A stretch of 64,000 bases of DNA, taken from the NCBI RefSeq assembly GCF_902170785.1, contig NZ_CABHYG010000004.1, forward strand, positions 496,001 through 560,000, written 5' to 3'. The translations under genes and the position numbers were made by a program. Positions 15,338-23,090 of the stretch are shown one piece after another. Numbering within the stretch: position 1 is the stretch's first letter; each line of letters begins with the position of its first letter. The DNA comes from Yersinia proxima (GTDB lineage: Bacteria; Pseudomonadota; Gammaproteobacteria; Enterobacterales; Enterobacteriaceae). The notes beneath the pieces are model-generated. The model was given only the letters and a program-made list of their open reading frames with translations. It ran no database searches and was not told the DNA's origin.

Positions 15338-15359
15338 CCAGAAAAAAGGTAATTCAAAT

Positions 15360-15713
15360 ATGAGCAATCAGGAATTAATAGGCCGATATCGTAACCGACT
15401 GGTAGCCGCAAAGTTGGATTCATTGCAGCGGGCAACGGGCAGCACCTGCGTAATTAAAAAATCAGCCAAGGGAAAAATCACCTCAATTCAATTAACCACT
15501 GAAGTATTAACCCGCGCACTGGAGCAATTCGAATTAGTGGCAATTGAGGGGCAAGGGAAAGCTGCGGCGAATAACAGCGTTCTGGCCCTCTACCAATCCT
15601 GCCTAAAGAAAATGGGCGCTATGTCTTCAATGGGGCATGCATTCATGGATGACCTGATAGAGCAATCCATTGGCGCATCTGACGAACCAGCCACCGGCGC
15701 GGTGAAATCATGA
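15360..15713 (+). CDS. small early-operon phage protein, unknown
   Basis: This 117-residue, alanine-rich helical protein starts at an ATG after an AAAAGGT site and ends with a four-base overlap into the next gene. Composition is balanced and its base content is higher in G and C than the genes before it, which marks a change in the operon near 15.3 kb. There are no cysteines in pairs, membrane segments or known motifs. It is probably a soluble small phage protein. Confidence 0.6.
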   Translation: MSNQELIGRYRNRLVAAKLDSLQRATGSTCVIKKSAKGKITSIQLTTEVLTRALEQFELVAIEGQGKAAANNSVLALYQSCLKKMGAMSSMGHAFMDDLIEQSIGASDEPATGAVKS

Positions 15714-15928
15714 CGCTATCAGGCAACCGTATTCCGCTCAGGATCTACCTCGGAGCCACTCAGATTTTAAACCGATACCGCCGTGGTGCCGTTCGCCCTC
15801 GCCGCACGTATCAGCATGGCTATCTGTCTTTGCGCATTACCCACCGCTGGCGGTTGTTATCGAAAGACGGCGGGCAGCACTGGGAGGCCATGAGCCACCA
15901 GCGATACAACAAAGAATTGGGGGTGTAG
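15710..15928 (+). CDS. small basic protein, ParE-toxin-like fold possible
   Basis: This is a 72-residue, strongly basic protein with the segment YLSLRITHRWRLLSKDGGQHWEAMSHQRYNKEL. It resembles small prophage proteins annotated as ParE-family toxin-like. The core resembles the strand-turn-strand end of RelE/ParE proteins, but the N-terminal helices are shortened and no antitoxin gene adjoins it. It overlaps the preceding gene by four bases. I treat it as a conserved phage protein whose toxin function is unproven. Confidence 0.5.
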   Translation: MTLSGNRIPLRIYLGATQILNRYRRGAVRPRRTYQHGYLSLRITHRWRLLSKDGGQHWEAMSHQRYNKELGV

Positions 15929-15931
15929 GTG

Positions 15932-16330
15932 ATGGGAATAAGCAAAGCAAACAACCAGGAGCGCATTGATGTTGGGTCGCTACTGACGATTACAGACCAC
16001 CTTGAGGCATTGAATGTTGCTAACGCCACTCTGGACAGAATTGAGTCACAACTAACTAAAGCCAGTGATAAGGCCAGTGATTGGTATATCCGAGCCACTA
16101 CCGCACATAAAACGTGGCATTGGATCAGGACTCAGATTTGCGGGCAGCTATCTGTTTTAAGGCAGAAGGAAAAAGAAAGGAATATCAATCTGCATATTTC
16201 GAAAGACCACTTTTTGATTCAAGCATTACGGCAACGGGTAACAGCGGAAGAATTTGAACAGTGCGTTCTGATTGCTAATGAAAAGGCCACTTCGGTGCAT
16301 AGCGGGTTTATTCAGGATAATGAGGACTAA
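15932..16330 (+). CDS. early-operon phage protein, unknown
   Basis: This 132-residue helical protein begins at the ATG at 15932 (GGGGG about nine bases upstream; a GTG one codon earlier is also in frame). It contains regularly spaced leucines and charged residues in the first 60 positions, compatible with a coiled coil. It ends four bases before the next start, with a GAGG ribosome site inside its last codons. No domain is recognised. Confidence 0.6.
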   Translation: MGISKANNQERIDVGSLLTITDHLEALNVANATLDRIESQLTKASDKASDWYIRATTAHKTWHWIRTQICGQLSVLRQKEKERNINLHISKDHFLIQALRQRVTAEEFEQCVLIANEKATSVHSGFIQDNED

Positions 16331-16334
16331 CAAA

Positions 16335-17174
16335 ATGAGTCAGTTAATTAGCACCAATAGCAATAATCCAATGATGGGAAGCCGTGAAATAGCGGTGGTA
16401 GTCCTTAAAGAACACAAAGAAGTCTGTCGTGATATTCGCGTCATGCTTGTGCAGCTTTACGGGGGCGAAGAGAAGGACTACATCCGTAGCGCAAATCTGC
16501 TCAACCTTACGAATCAAGGGGTTAGTTGCGTTCATTACGATATGACTAATCCTAATGCCTGGGAATACTTTCTTGACTTTGAACACTCGCAATGCCTTGC
16601 GACTGGCTATGACGCCCTCCGTCGTATGTCGATGGTTAAACAATGGCGAGCTATGAAGGAAGAACTGGAGCAACCACGCATCGCAGTACAGCCAGCACCC
16701 CAGGAAAACAGCATGAACAATGACATTCTTTCCCTGGCTCGCGTTGTGGCTGAGGCAACCGCATCGGCAACCATGAAAGCGGTGATCGATATTGTTGGTA
16801 TTCAAAAGTATCAGCCAGTAGCCGAACCGATTGCAGCTATCGCACCACCAGCACCGGAAACATTGCAGATCAATCACCAAGCACCAGTTGGTGAACAACC
16901 TGAATATGCCCTTGTATCTGAGCTGTCATGGGTTAGCGGCCTATCTGATGCTGCATGCCGCCGACTGGCTACATTCGCCAGCTTACCAACCTGCATGACC
17001 AATGGCGATCGGGGCCATTTACTGATTCACCGTGAGTCATTTATGGCGGCGGCTCAAACCTTGCTTGATGAGTCCACACCACCCACCGGCAAACTTAAGC
17101 GCTGGCAGCATCCAGATTTCGGCGGCTTCACCTTGCGTCTGAAATCCGAAAACCACAACGGGGAGACAAAATAA
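16335..17174 (+). CDS. Rha-type phage regulatory protein
   Basis: This is a 279-residue protein. The N-terminal half follows the pattern of the Rha/pRha family: GSREIAVVVLKEHKEVCRDIRVMLVQLYG, then a region ending in ATGYDALRRMSMVKQWRAMKEE. The middle is a proline/alanine-rich linker (about residues 115-180), and the C-terminal part carries a WVSGLSDAACRRLATFA segment. Rha-type proteins are phage regulators whose expression can interfere with growth in some hosts. I start it at 16335, nine bases after GAGG; upstream in-frame starts lie inside the previous gene. Confidence 0.65.
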   Translation: MSQLISTNSNNPMMGSREIAVVVLKEHKEVCRDIRVMLVQLYGGEEKDYIRSANLLNLTNQGVSCVHYDMTNPNAWEYFLDFEHSQCLATGYDALRRMSMVKQWRAMKEELEQPRIAVQPAPQENSMNNDILSLARVVAEATASATMKAVIDIVGIQKYQPVAEPIAAIAPPAPETLQINHQAPVGEQPEYALVSELSWVSGLSDAACRRLATFASLPTCMTNGDRGHLLIHRESFMAAAQTLLDESTPPTGKLKRWQHPDFGGFTLRLKSENHNGETK

Positions 17175-17770
17175 TGTTTATTCCAACTGATATCCTTCGC
17201 GCCGCCCTGCTCTGTGTCGCTGGAGAGAGCGAAACCCGCGAATACCTGAAAGGGGTGTACATCACCCCAACCCATATCAAGGCTACTGATGGTCGTGCGC
17301 TAGTGATGATGGAGCATGGTTGTGAAGTCGGTAATGATATTGATGGCGTGTTTATCTTTGATGGCGACATTCCTGACGAAGCCGCCGATGCCGAAATAAC
17401 CGCGATTATCGCTGACGGCAGTAACTGGTATGCAGTCCATTACGATGAAAACGAGAAGCCAATTTGTTCAAACATGCTGGAACTACTCGATTGCAAATAC
17501 CCCGATTTTAGCAAGCTATTACCCGCTGAACCGGAACCATGCGACGAAATGCCGATGTTCAATGCTCAACTACTGGCATTGCCTTACCTGATGTTCCGTC
17601 ACGGCTTTGGCCCTGTGAAATTCAAGCCTTACGGAAAAGGAGCGCCGTGTCAGTTGCTACTCGATCCAGCGACTAACCACTTCTACGGAAATCCATTACT
17701 GGTGATTATGCCGCTGCATTCAAACACCTTTGAACTTTGCCAAGAGGTGCTGAATGAAAAAGGTATTTGA
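17174..17770 (+). CDS. phage protein with a sliding-clamp-like segment
   Basis: This is a 198-residue protein. Residues about 24-47 read YLKGVYITPTHIKATDGRALVM, which resembles the 'ATDG' strand-turn of DNA polymerase III beta-clamp domains. The rest contains DGDIP and a KLLPAEPEP region. The length fits roughly one and a half clamp domains, not the three of host DnaN. It may be a clamp-related or clamp-mimicking phage protein. The similarity is short and judged by eye. Its start overlaps the Rha-type gene end by one base. Confidence 0.5.
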   Translation: MFIPTDILRAALLCVAGESETREYLKGVYITPTHIKATDGRALVMMEHGCEVGNDIDGVFIFDGDIPDEAADAEITAIIADGSNWYAVHYDENEKPICSNMLELLDCKYPDFSKLLPAEPEPCDEMPMFNAQLLALPYLMFRHGFGPVKFKPYGKGAPCQLLLDPATNHFYGNPLLVIMPLHSNTFELCQEVLNEKGI

Positions 17771-17879
17771 GTTGGTTATGTGGACGCTGTTCTTCTCCAC
17801 CCTCGGTGGGATTGGAGCTACGGCGGGCTTCTTTGGGTGGCTGGGCATGATGATGTGGTTGCGTGAGGTGTTGGCATGA
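17754..17879 (+). CDS. 41-residue membrane protein
   Basis: This small gene encodes 41 residues dominated by a hydrophobic stretch (about residues 4-36, rich in Phe, Leu, Trp, Gly and Met), enough for one long or two short membrane helices. AAGAGG lies seven bases upstream. It overlaps the previous gene by 17 bases and the next gene through ATGA. Such tight coupling on both sides supports translation. The role is unknown; small hydrophobic phage proteins of early operons are sometimes inhibitors or exclusion factors. Confidence 0.6.
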   Translation: MKKVFELVMWTLFFSTLGGIGATAGFFGWLGMMMWLREVLA

Positions 17880-18097
17880 GATTCGGTTATCAAGACTTTG
17901 GCGCAGTAGCCAGTATCACAATCACCAGCACGATATTTGAGTTTCGTAAGCATAACCGTGTGGTTGATACGACTCTGCTTCTGGCAGATGTCAGCCCACA
18001 CAGAACGGGTTCATTCTTTATGAAAACCGTGCTTTCTGGTCGCTCTGTTGAGGTGCTCAGGGCTTACAAGGTTGTTGTTCGGGAGATGGCGCGATGA
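17876..18097 (+). CDS. small phage protein, unknown
   Basis: This is a 73-residue protein with alternating hydrophobic residues (ASITITSTIFEF) suggesting beta strands and a basic end. It begins in an ATGA overlap with the 41-residue membrane gene and ends in another ATGA overlap with the next gene, so it is part of a continuous translational chain. No family is recognised. Base composition matches its neighbours. Confidence 0.6.
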   Translation: MRFGYQDFGAVASITITSTIFEFRKHNRVVDTTLLLADVSPHRTGSFFMKTVLSGRSVEVLRAYKVVVREMAR

Positions 18098-18441
18098 AGA
18101 TTATCACTAAAAACTTCCGATTGAATGCGCTGGCTAACCAGTATTCAGCAGCAATTTATGACCATGTGAAGCAACAGAACGGCGGTGATTTCTTCATGGT
18201 AGATGCTGGTGAGTTTCCCCTTCGGATTGAAATTGCAGGTGGAGTGTCAGGGGTTCGCGGTTTGGTTGACGCCTACTGCCTGGAAGCCTTAAAGCTTAAT
18301 TACCCTCAATGGGAAAAACTGGCAATAGAGTTACTGAGTAAGTGCCTGAAAGAAAACAACTCTGTCACAGACGCAGGAATTGAAATTTGGGAAAGCATGG
18401 GTTCAGACATGGGTTCTACGGTGGCCGGAGGTGCACAATGA
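18094..18441 (+). CDS. phage protein of unknown function
   Basis: This 115-residue protein has a mixed alpha/beta pattern and a glycine-rich turn (IEIAGGVSGVRGLVDAY). It is coupled to both neighbours by four-base overlaps. I see no cysteine pairs, signal peptide or catalytic motif. It is retained because of the unbroken frame, coupling and codon use like the surrounding genes. Confidence 0.6.
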   Translation: MKIITKNFRLNALANQYSAAIYDHVKQQNGGDFFMVDAGEFPLRIEIAGGVSGVRGLVDAYCLEALKLNYPQWEKLAIELLSKCLKENNSVTDAGIEIWESMGSDMGSTVAGGAQ

Positions 18442-18899
18442 GCGATAGCATTTTCCAACTGGCTAGCATCATCAAATCAGCCGGCAGTGATCCGGGTGAT
18501 ATCACAACCGCTATCTGGGCCGCCCACTACCGGAAACCGGAGCGCAACGCTGATGAGATTGCCGAGTTGTCACTCAGGATCATTTCTAATCACTGCATTG
18601 GATTAATTCGCTCAGACCTTTGGCCGGAAACATTAGATCAGGTGCTTCAGTTCGAACTTAACCAGGTAGTTGAGGAATATCACTGGGAGAACACTCAGCC
18701 AGCCAGCATTGCCAAAGCAGTATTGGCAGCCGGTTACCGTCTGAATGAAAGCATTGCAGCACAGGAAGCCACTGAACGAGATATAGCGGTCGATAAAATG
18801 CACGTCATGTACGTCAACGCGCCAGATACCACCAGCGTTCGACAATACCTTGAAATGCTCTATGACGCCGGATATCGCAAGGTGGGTACCAATGGGTAA
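18438..18899 (+). CDS. phage protein of unknown function
   Basis: This 153-residue acidic, helical protein starts at 18438 in an ATGA overlap; an upstream in-frame ATG at 18387 would lie inside the preceding gene. It overlaps the next gene by eight bases. The segment ATAIWAAHYRKPERNADEIAELSLRI and a later SIAKAVLAAGYRL are helical, but I cannot assign them to a family. Confidence 0.6.
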   Translation: MSDSIFQLASIIKSAGSDPGDITTAIWAAHYRKPERNADEIAELSLRIISNHCIGLIRSDLWPETLDQVLQFELNQVVEEYHWENTQPASIAKAVLAAGYRLNESIAAQEATERDIAVDKMHVMYVNAPDTTSVRQYLEMLYDAGYRKVGTNG

Positions 18900-19128
18900 A
18901 CGGGCTGATATCAACGATACCCAAGTGCGGGCAACAGTGCGAATTGACGATGGGTGCGACTGGACGAAATGGCTTAACTGGAAAATGCGTGAAAAGTACC
19001 GCATGCGGAATGGGATAAATGAAGCACCACCAGCCAGACCGAAGGTAGCACCAGTGACAATAACGCCGATTAAACAGCCCCGGAAACGGGGTTATAAGGT
19101 GGTTCAGAAAGCGATAGGGGCGGTGTGA
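18892..19128 (+). CDS. small basic phage protein
   Basis: This 78-residue protein has a proline-rich, basic C-terminal part (PARPKVAPVTITPIKQPRKRG) that is probably unstructured and may bind nucleic acid. It starts at 18892 inside the previous gene's end and stops one base before the next start. Tryptophans in DWTKWLNWKMREKYR form a compact charged helix. No known family is recognised. Confidence 0.55.
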   Translation: MGKRADINDTQVRATVRIDDGCDWTKWLNWKMREKYRMRNGINEAPPARPKVAPVTITPIKQPRKRGYKVVQKAIGAV

Positions 19129-19129
19129 A

Positions 19130-19288
19130 ATGAAATTTAAATGCACAGGCAAGTGGAACGGCGCGCCATTCGAGCGAATTACCGAAGCGGAAGACGAAGC
19201 CGATTGCTACGGACATTGGCACTGGTGGGCGGCAATGGGTGAAGCCACTATTACTGATTTTGTTATGGAGGTGTGCGCCGATGACTAA
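19130..19288 (+). CDS. 52-residue phage protein
   Basis: This small gene encodes 52 residues with an unusual density of tryptophan and histidine (CYGHWHWWAAMGE) and three cysteines. It starts one base after the preceding stop (TGA-A-ATG) and overlaps the next gene by eight bases. The Cys/His content could bind metal. The coupling to both neighbours supports it as a gene; the function is unknown. Confidence 0.55.
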   Translation: MKFKCTGKWNGAPFERITEAEDEADCYGHWHWWAAMGEATITDFVMEVCADD

Positions 19289-19574
19289 CAAAAAAACATT
19301 CGAAGAGTGGGCTATAACCGATCGTGATATGTGGATCACTTTCCAGCATGACAGCACCGCTGAATATTATGCCAAGTCAGCATGGCAAGCAGCCACCAAA
19401 ACGCCGGTGATACTCCCACCCATGATAGATATCGAAGGGCTTGAGGGTGAAGATCTGGACGCCGCGAACCATTTCAACGCTGCCATTGCTATGTGCTCTA
19501 TAGCGATCCGAAAGGCGGGCTATCCGTCAGAGTGTTCACCAATGTTTTACCCTACAGATAAGAAAGGCGGCTAA
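19281..19574 (+). CDS. small phage protein of unknown function
   Basis: This 97-residue protein starts at 19281, eight bases before the end of the 52-residue gene, with GGAGG 10 bases upstream. Its N terminus (FEEWAITDRDMWITFQHDSTAEYYAKSAWQAA) resembles the 'ANNPFEAWAR...YENPETQWAWEGWQAA' style of small phage proteins of unknown role. It ends two bases before the AlpA-like gene. No catalytic motif is seen. Confidence 0.6.
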   Translation: MTNKKTFEEWAITDRDMWITFQHDSTAEYYAKSAWQAATKTPVILPPMIDIEGLEGEDLDAANHFNAAIAMCSIAIRKAGYPSECSPMFYPTDKKGG

Positions 19575-19576
19575 TT

Positions 19577-19777
19577 ATGATCACATGTGAATTATTAACA
19601 ATTGAACGGGTAGAAAAGGCTGTAGGGTACGACCGCACAACTATCTACCTGCGCATCAAAGAAGGGACATTCCCAAAACCTGTTAAAGACGGGCGCAACT
19701 CTCGCTGGCCGTCAACGGTGATTCAGGAATGGATTGATAACCTTATTGTGGAGAATCAGAAGCAAACAGGCCAGTAA
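19577..19777 (+). CDS. AlpA-like excisionase/regulator
   Basis: This is a 66-residue winged-helix DNA-binding protein of the AlpA/MerR-like excisionase group. The pattern IERVEKAVGYDRTTIYLRIKEGTFPKPVK...SRWPSTVIQEWI is typical: a turn, then TIY recognition helix, then the wing with R-W. AlpA regulates the integrase or acts as excisionase in P4-like elements. It is the last gene of the plus-strand operon, and its end overlaps the convergent integrase end by 35 bases. That arrangement fits an excision role. Confidence 0.82.
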   Translation: MITCELLTIERVEKAVGYDRTTIYLRIKEGTFPKPVKDGRNSRWPSTVIQEWIDNLIVENQKQTGQ

Positions 19778-20939
19778 CCCACTGGCCCCACTCTTCCATT
19801 AACTGCCGTCTCTCTGGCATGTACTCGGCGTGATTGTATGCGGCTGACACACGGTTTTTTTCAACGTGTGCTAGCTGCCGCTCGATAACCTCATGCCGAT
19901 ATCCCATTTCATGCAATCTGGTTGAAGCTGTAGCGCGGAAATCGTGAGTTGTTATCACCGTACGAGCATATCCCAACTGCACGATAGCCCTATTTAAAGT
20001 GGATGCTCCCATGTAAGTGTTGTTTAGTCTGGTATTGGGGAATAACCAACGCCTATTGCCCGTAATTTTCTTCAATTCATTTAGTAGAGATATTGCTGGG
20101 GCCGACAATGGTACTCTATGCATTCGCCCCATTTTCATTAATTCTGGGGGGATAACCCACTCCGCATTATCTAAATCAATATGTGACCATTCAGCCGAAC
20201 GTAATTCAGCTTGTCTAACAAATACTAGCGGCAAGATTCTTAGCGCTATAATAGTTGCTTGGTTACCGGTGGAGCTGTCAAGACGCAAATAATAATCACG
20301 CAACTCATCACCAGTGAGCGGTCTGGAATGTTCGGTTTTAGGAACTATAATAGCCCCCCTTAATGCCGCAGCCGGATCGGAGTCTGCGCGTAATGTCGCT
20401 ACGCCATAGCAAAAAACAGCAGAGCACCACTGCCGTACTTTAACCGCTACGGATTTAGCGCCCCGACTCTCAAGGTCTCTAATTATTTTTAATATATGAG
20501 AGGCGTTAATTTCACGCATAGGCATAGCGCCAATGGCGGGGAAAATATCGTTATACATAAAACCAGTGATCTGATTTTTTGAATTTTTGGCCCAATGCTC
20601 CCCTTTTTTATCCAGCCATTCTTTTGCCACTATTTCGAATGTATTGGCGTTCTCAGCTTTTGCGATATCCCGCTCAACTGCTTTGGCTTCCTTGGGAGCA
20701 ATGCCGTTTTTTACCTGCTCCCTAGCCCACTCACGCACTCGACGAGCTTCGGCCAACGATACGGCAGGGTAACTCCCGATAGTGTAGCGTCCGTCCTTTG
20801 TAGGAGTGATCCAGTAGCGATAACGCCATGTCTTTACACCTGAGGGGCGCACATCCAAGTACAGGCCGTTACCATCCTGCAATTGATAGGCTTTTTCTTG
20901 AGGTTTAGCGTTGCGTGCTTTGGTATCAGTTAACTTCAT
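19743..20939 (-). CDS. int: tyrosine integrase, P4 type
   Basis: This 398-residue integrase has an N-terminal arm-binding domain (DUF4102 style: LTDTKARNAKPQEKAYQLQDGNGLYLDV) and a C-terminal catalytic domain. Catalytic residues are visible: Arg in FVRQAELRSAEW, His-x-x-Arg in THDFRATAS, His in QLAHVEKNRVS and the nucleophile Tyr in AAYNHAEY. It lies at the right end of the prophage, next to the chromosomal mepA gene, marking the junction. Most P4-type integrases use tRNA genes, but no tRNA lies here. Short repeats are placed just ahead of its start. Confidence 0.93.
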   Translation of the reverse strand: MKLTDTKARNAKPQEKAYQLQDGNGLYLDVRPSGVKTWRYRYWITPTKDGRYTIGSYPAVSLAEARRVREWAREQVKNGIAPKEAKAVERDIAKAENANTFEIVAKEWLDKKGEHWAKNSKNQITGFMYNDIFPAIGAMPMREINASHILKIIRDLESRGAKSVAVKVRQWCSAVFCYGVATLRADSDPAAALRGAIIVPKTEHSRPLTGDELRDYYLRLDSSTGNQATIIALRILPLVFVRQAELRSAEWSHIDLDNAEWVIPPELMKMGRMHRVPLSAPAISLLNELKKITGNRRWLFPNTRLNNTYMGASTLNRAIVQLGYARTVITTHDFRATASTRLHEMGYRHEVIERQLAHVEKNRVSAAYNHAEYMPERRQLMEEWGQWVTGLFASDSPQ

Positions 20940-20942
20940 AGG

Positions 20943-20983
20943 GCCACCGGATAACCGTTTATTTGTCCGGTAGCTTGTCCGGT
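20943..20983. repeat. short repeats upstream of int (possible arm or operator sites)
   Basis: TTGTCCGGT occurs at 20963-20971 and 20975-20983, 12 bases apart. A near-copy in inverse orientation (TTATCCGGTGG) lies at 20943-20953. They begin four bases before the integrase start codon. Such sites could be integrase arm sites or an autoregulatory operator. The prophage attachment core should lie between here and the mepA terminator, but only one end is in the window so it cannot be defined. Confidence 0.5.
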
Positions 20984-21021
20984 TTGTTATTCGCTGTCAA
21001 TCAATGTCGTTAGATGCCAAT

Positions 21022-21050
21022 AAACACAAAGCCCCGCAAATGCGAGGCCT
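21022..21050 (-). terminator. terminator downstream of mepA
   Basis: Reading leftward, GCCTCGC-atttGCGGGGC forms a seven-base stem (one wobble) followed by TTTGTGTTT. It lies 46 bases after the mepA stop codon. It belongs to the chromosomal side of the prophage junction. Confidence 0.7.
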
Positions 21051-21095
21051 TGAGGTATTTATTCGATGTTAACGGATTCTATTAAACATCAAAGT

Positions 21096-21923
21096 TTATT
21101 CCGCAGCGAAATGGTTATCCAACAAAGCCTGACAGGAAGGCGGCAATGGTGGTGGTAAGGTTTTGCCTGGTTTAGCACTTGGCTGATGTGGCTGGAACCA
21201 GCTTTCCAATTCAGCACCACAGCCATCACCCGGTGGTGGCGTATCTTGATCCAAACATTCCAGACTATCGGCCGGGCAACGCAAACGCACATGCATATGG
21301 GCGCGATGCCCAAACCACGGGCGCACCTTATGCAGCCAGGTGCGATCCGCACCGGCATCTAGACAAAGCTGCTTTTTAATCGCCGGATTGACGAAAATGC
21401 GTGTCACTTCATTATCATTGGCGGCCAGTTTAATCAGGCTTTCAACTTGCGGTTGCCACAATGCCGGCACCACGCGTTTACCATCGGCGGCAACCAAATC
21501 AATAGGTTGTGGTTTTAATAATTGCTGCTGGCTCCAACGCTGCTTCGGCAGTTGCAGCCAAATATCCACATCCAGGCCAGATTGATGGCTGGCATGACCA
21601 CTACTAAAACGCCCGCCAGCAGGCATCGCCATATCACCAATCAACACTGTACCAAGCTGATTTTTCTGGGCTTTATCACTCAGGCGATGGATAAAGTTTA
21701 GCAAGTCCGGATGTCCAAAATAGCGGCGCTGATCCGGGCGCATCACCTGATAATCTGCTGACTCGAGTGGCAACGGCAACGCACCGATAACGCAGCCATT
21801 GGCAAAGCCACCAATTGCCTGCGGCGATCCTGCCACCGGATGGGTAATCTGTTGCCATGGCGTCGCGGCCATAACCGGGCTGATGGCGACCAGTGCCAAT
21901 AAGCCCGCTATCCATTTTTTCAT
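21096..21923 (-). CDS. mepA: penicillin-insensitive murein endopeptidase MepA
   Basis: This 275-residue periplasmic LAS-family zinc endopeptidase cuts D-Ala-meso-DAP crosslinks in peptidoglycan. The signal peptide is [19 protein letters not shown], cleaved before ATPW. Zinc and catalytic motifs are visible: [17 protein letters not shown] and HMHVRLRC. Length matches E. coli MepA (274). I start at 21923, directly after aroC; the longer frame to 22049 runs back into aroC. It is the last gene of the prmB-aroC-mepA group and its terminator follows. The prophage sits immediately downstream. Confidence 0.95.
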   Translation of the reverse strand: MKKWIAGLLALVAISPVMAATPWQQITHPVAGSPQAIGGFANGCVIGALPLPLESADYQVMRPDQRRYFGHPDLLNFIHRLSDKAQKNQLGTVLIGDMAMPAGGRFSSGHASHQSGLDVDIWLQLPKQRWSQQQLLKPQPIDLVAADGKRVVPALWQPQVESLIKLAANDNEVTRIFVNPAIKKQLCLDAGADRTWLHKVRPWFGHRAHMHVRLRCPADSLECLDQDTPPPGDGCGAELESWFQPHQPSAKPGKTLPPPLPPSCQALLDNHFAAE

Positions 21924-21928
21924 TGTGC

Positions 21929-23014
21929 TTACCAGCGCGGAACGTCTGAAACCACATCGCCACACTGTGCACGCTGGCGCAGTAGGTGATCCATTAACAC
22001 GATAGCCATCATCGCTTCGGCAATCGGCACGGCGCGGATGCCAACACAAGGATCATGACGTCCACGGGTAATCATCTCAACCGCTTCGCCCTGCCGGTTA
22101 ATAGTTTGTCCCGGAACCGTGATACTGGAGGTGGGTTTCAACGCGATATGTGCCACCACTGACTGTCCACTGCTAATACCACCTAAAATGCCGCCAGCAT
22201 GGTTACTTTGGAAACCTTGTGGCGTAATTTCATCGCGATTTTCGCTACCACGTTTAGTCACCACCGCAAAACCATCGCCAATTTCCACCCCTTTCACCGC
22301 ATTGATACTCATCAGCGCATGGGCTAAATCAGCATCTAAACGATCAAATACGGGTTCACCCAGACCGACAGGAACATGTTCAGCCACCACGGTAATTTTG
22401 GCACCAATAGAGTCACCGGCCTTTTTCAGCTCGCGCATCAGGGCATCCAGTGATTCCAATTTGCTGGCATCCGGGCAGAAGAAAGGATTTTGTTCCACTT
22501 GATCCCAGTCAACCACGTCACAACTGATATCACCGATTTGTGCCAAATAACCACGCACCTGCACGCCAAATTTCTGCGCCAGATATTTTTTCGCAATAGC
22601 ACCGGCAGCAACACGCATTGCCGTTTCGCGGGCAGAGGAGCGGCCACCGCCACGGTAATCACGCACCCCGTATTTCTGCTCATAGGTGTAGTCGGCATGA
22701 CCTGGGCGGAACACATCCTTAATTGCGCTGTAATCTTGTGAGCGCTGGTCAGTATTTTCAATCATCAAGCCAATACTGGTGCCAGTGGTAACCCCCTCAA
22801 ATACGCCAGACAGAATGCGCACTTGATCCGGTTCACGGCGTTGAGTGGTGTAGCGCGAGGTGCCAGGGCGACGTCGGTCGAGATCCAACTGAATATCAGC
22901 CTCGGTGATAGGAATGCCCGGTGGAACACCGTCGATAATACATCCCAAGGCGATGCCGTGAGATTCACCAAAAGTGGTGACGCGGAAAAACTGCCCTATA
23001 CTGTTCCCAGCCAT
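21929..23014 (-). CDS. aroC: chorismate synthase
   Basis: This 361-residue enzyme of the shikimate pathway converts 5-enolpyruvylshikimate-3-phosphate to chorismate with reduced FMN. It shows the family signatures GESHG at the N terminus, [17 protein letters not shown] in the middle and a C-terminal [19 protein letters not shown]. The start at 23014 ([20 protein letters not shown]) equals the E. coli start and has GGAG seven bases upstream; an in-frame ATG 21 bases earlier lacks a site. Operon order prmB-aroC-mepA is conserved in Enterobacterales. Confidence 0.97.
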   Translation of the reverse strand: MAGNSIGQFFRVTTFGESHGIALGCIIDGVPPGIPITEADIQLDLDRRRPGTSRYTTQRREPDQVRILSGVFEGVTTGTSIGLMIENTDQRSQDYSAIKDVFRPGHADYTYEQKYGVRDYRGGGRSSARETAMRVAAGAIAKKYLAQKFGVQVRGYLAQIGDISCDVVDWDQVEQNPFFCPDASKLESLDALMRELKKAGDSIGAKITVVAEHVPVGLGEPVFDRLDADLAHALMSINAVKGVEIGDGFAVVTKRGSENRDEITPQGFQSNHAGGILGGISSGQSVVAHIALKPTSSITVPGQTINRQGEAVEMITRGRHDPCVGIRAVPIAEAMMAIVLMDHLLRQRAQCGDVVSDVPRW

Positions 23015-23045
23015 CACGGCTCCTTGAATTCTCAAATAAGCACTT

Positions 23046-23073
23046 TGTCAGGGCAACACTCATCGCCCTGACA
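23046..23073 (-). other. hairpin between prmB and aroC
   Basis: TGTCAGGGC and GCCCTGACA form a perfect nine-base stem around a ten-base loop in the 76-base gap between two co-directional genes. No T-run follows it on the minus strand, so it may act as an mRNA processing or partial attenuation site and not as a terminator. Confidence 0.55.
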
Positions 23074-23090
23074 GATTTAAAAGTGAATGA

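Noticed and set aside
16344-16898. 184-codon minus-strand frame opposite the Rha-type gene
   Set aside because: It is cysteine/tryptophan-rich in a pattern typical of antisense shadows, with no ribosome site, and lies against the direction of a well-coupled operon.
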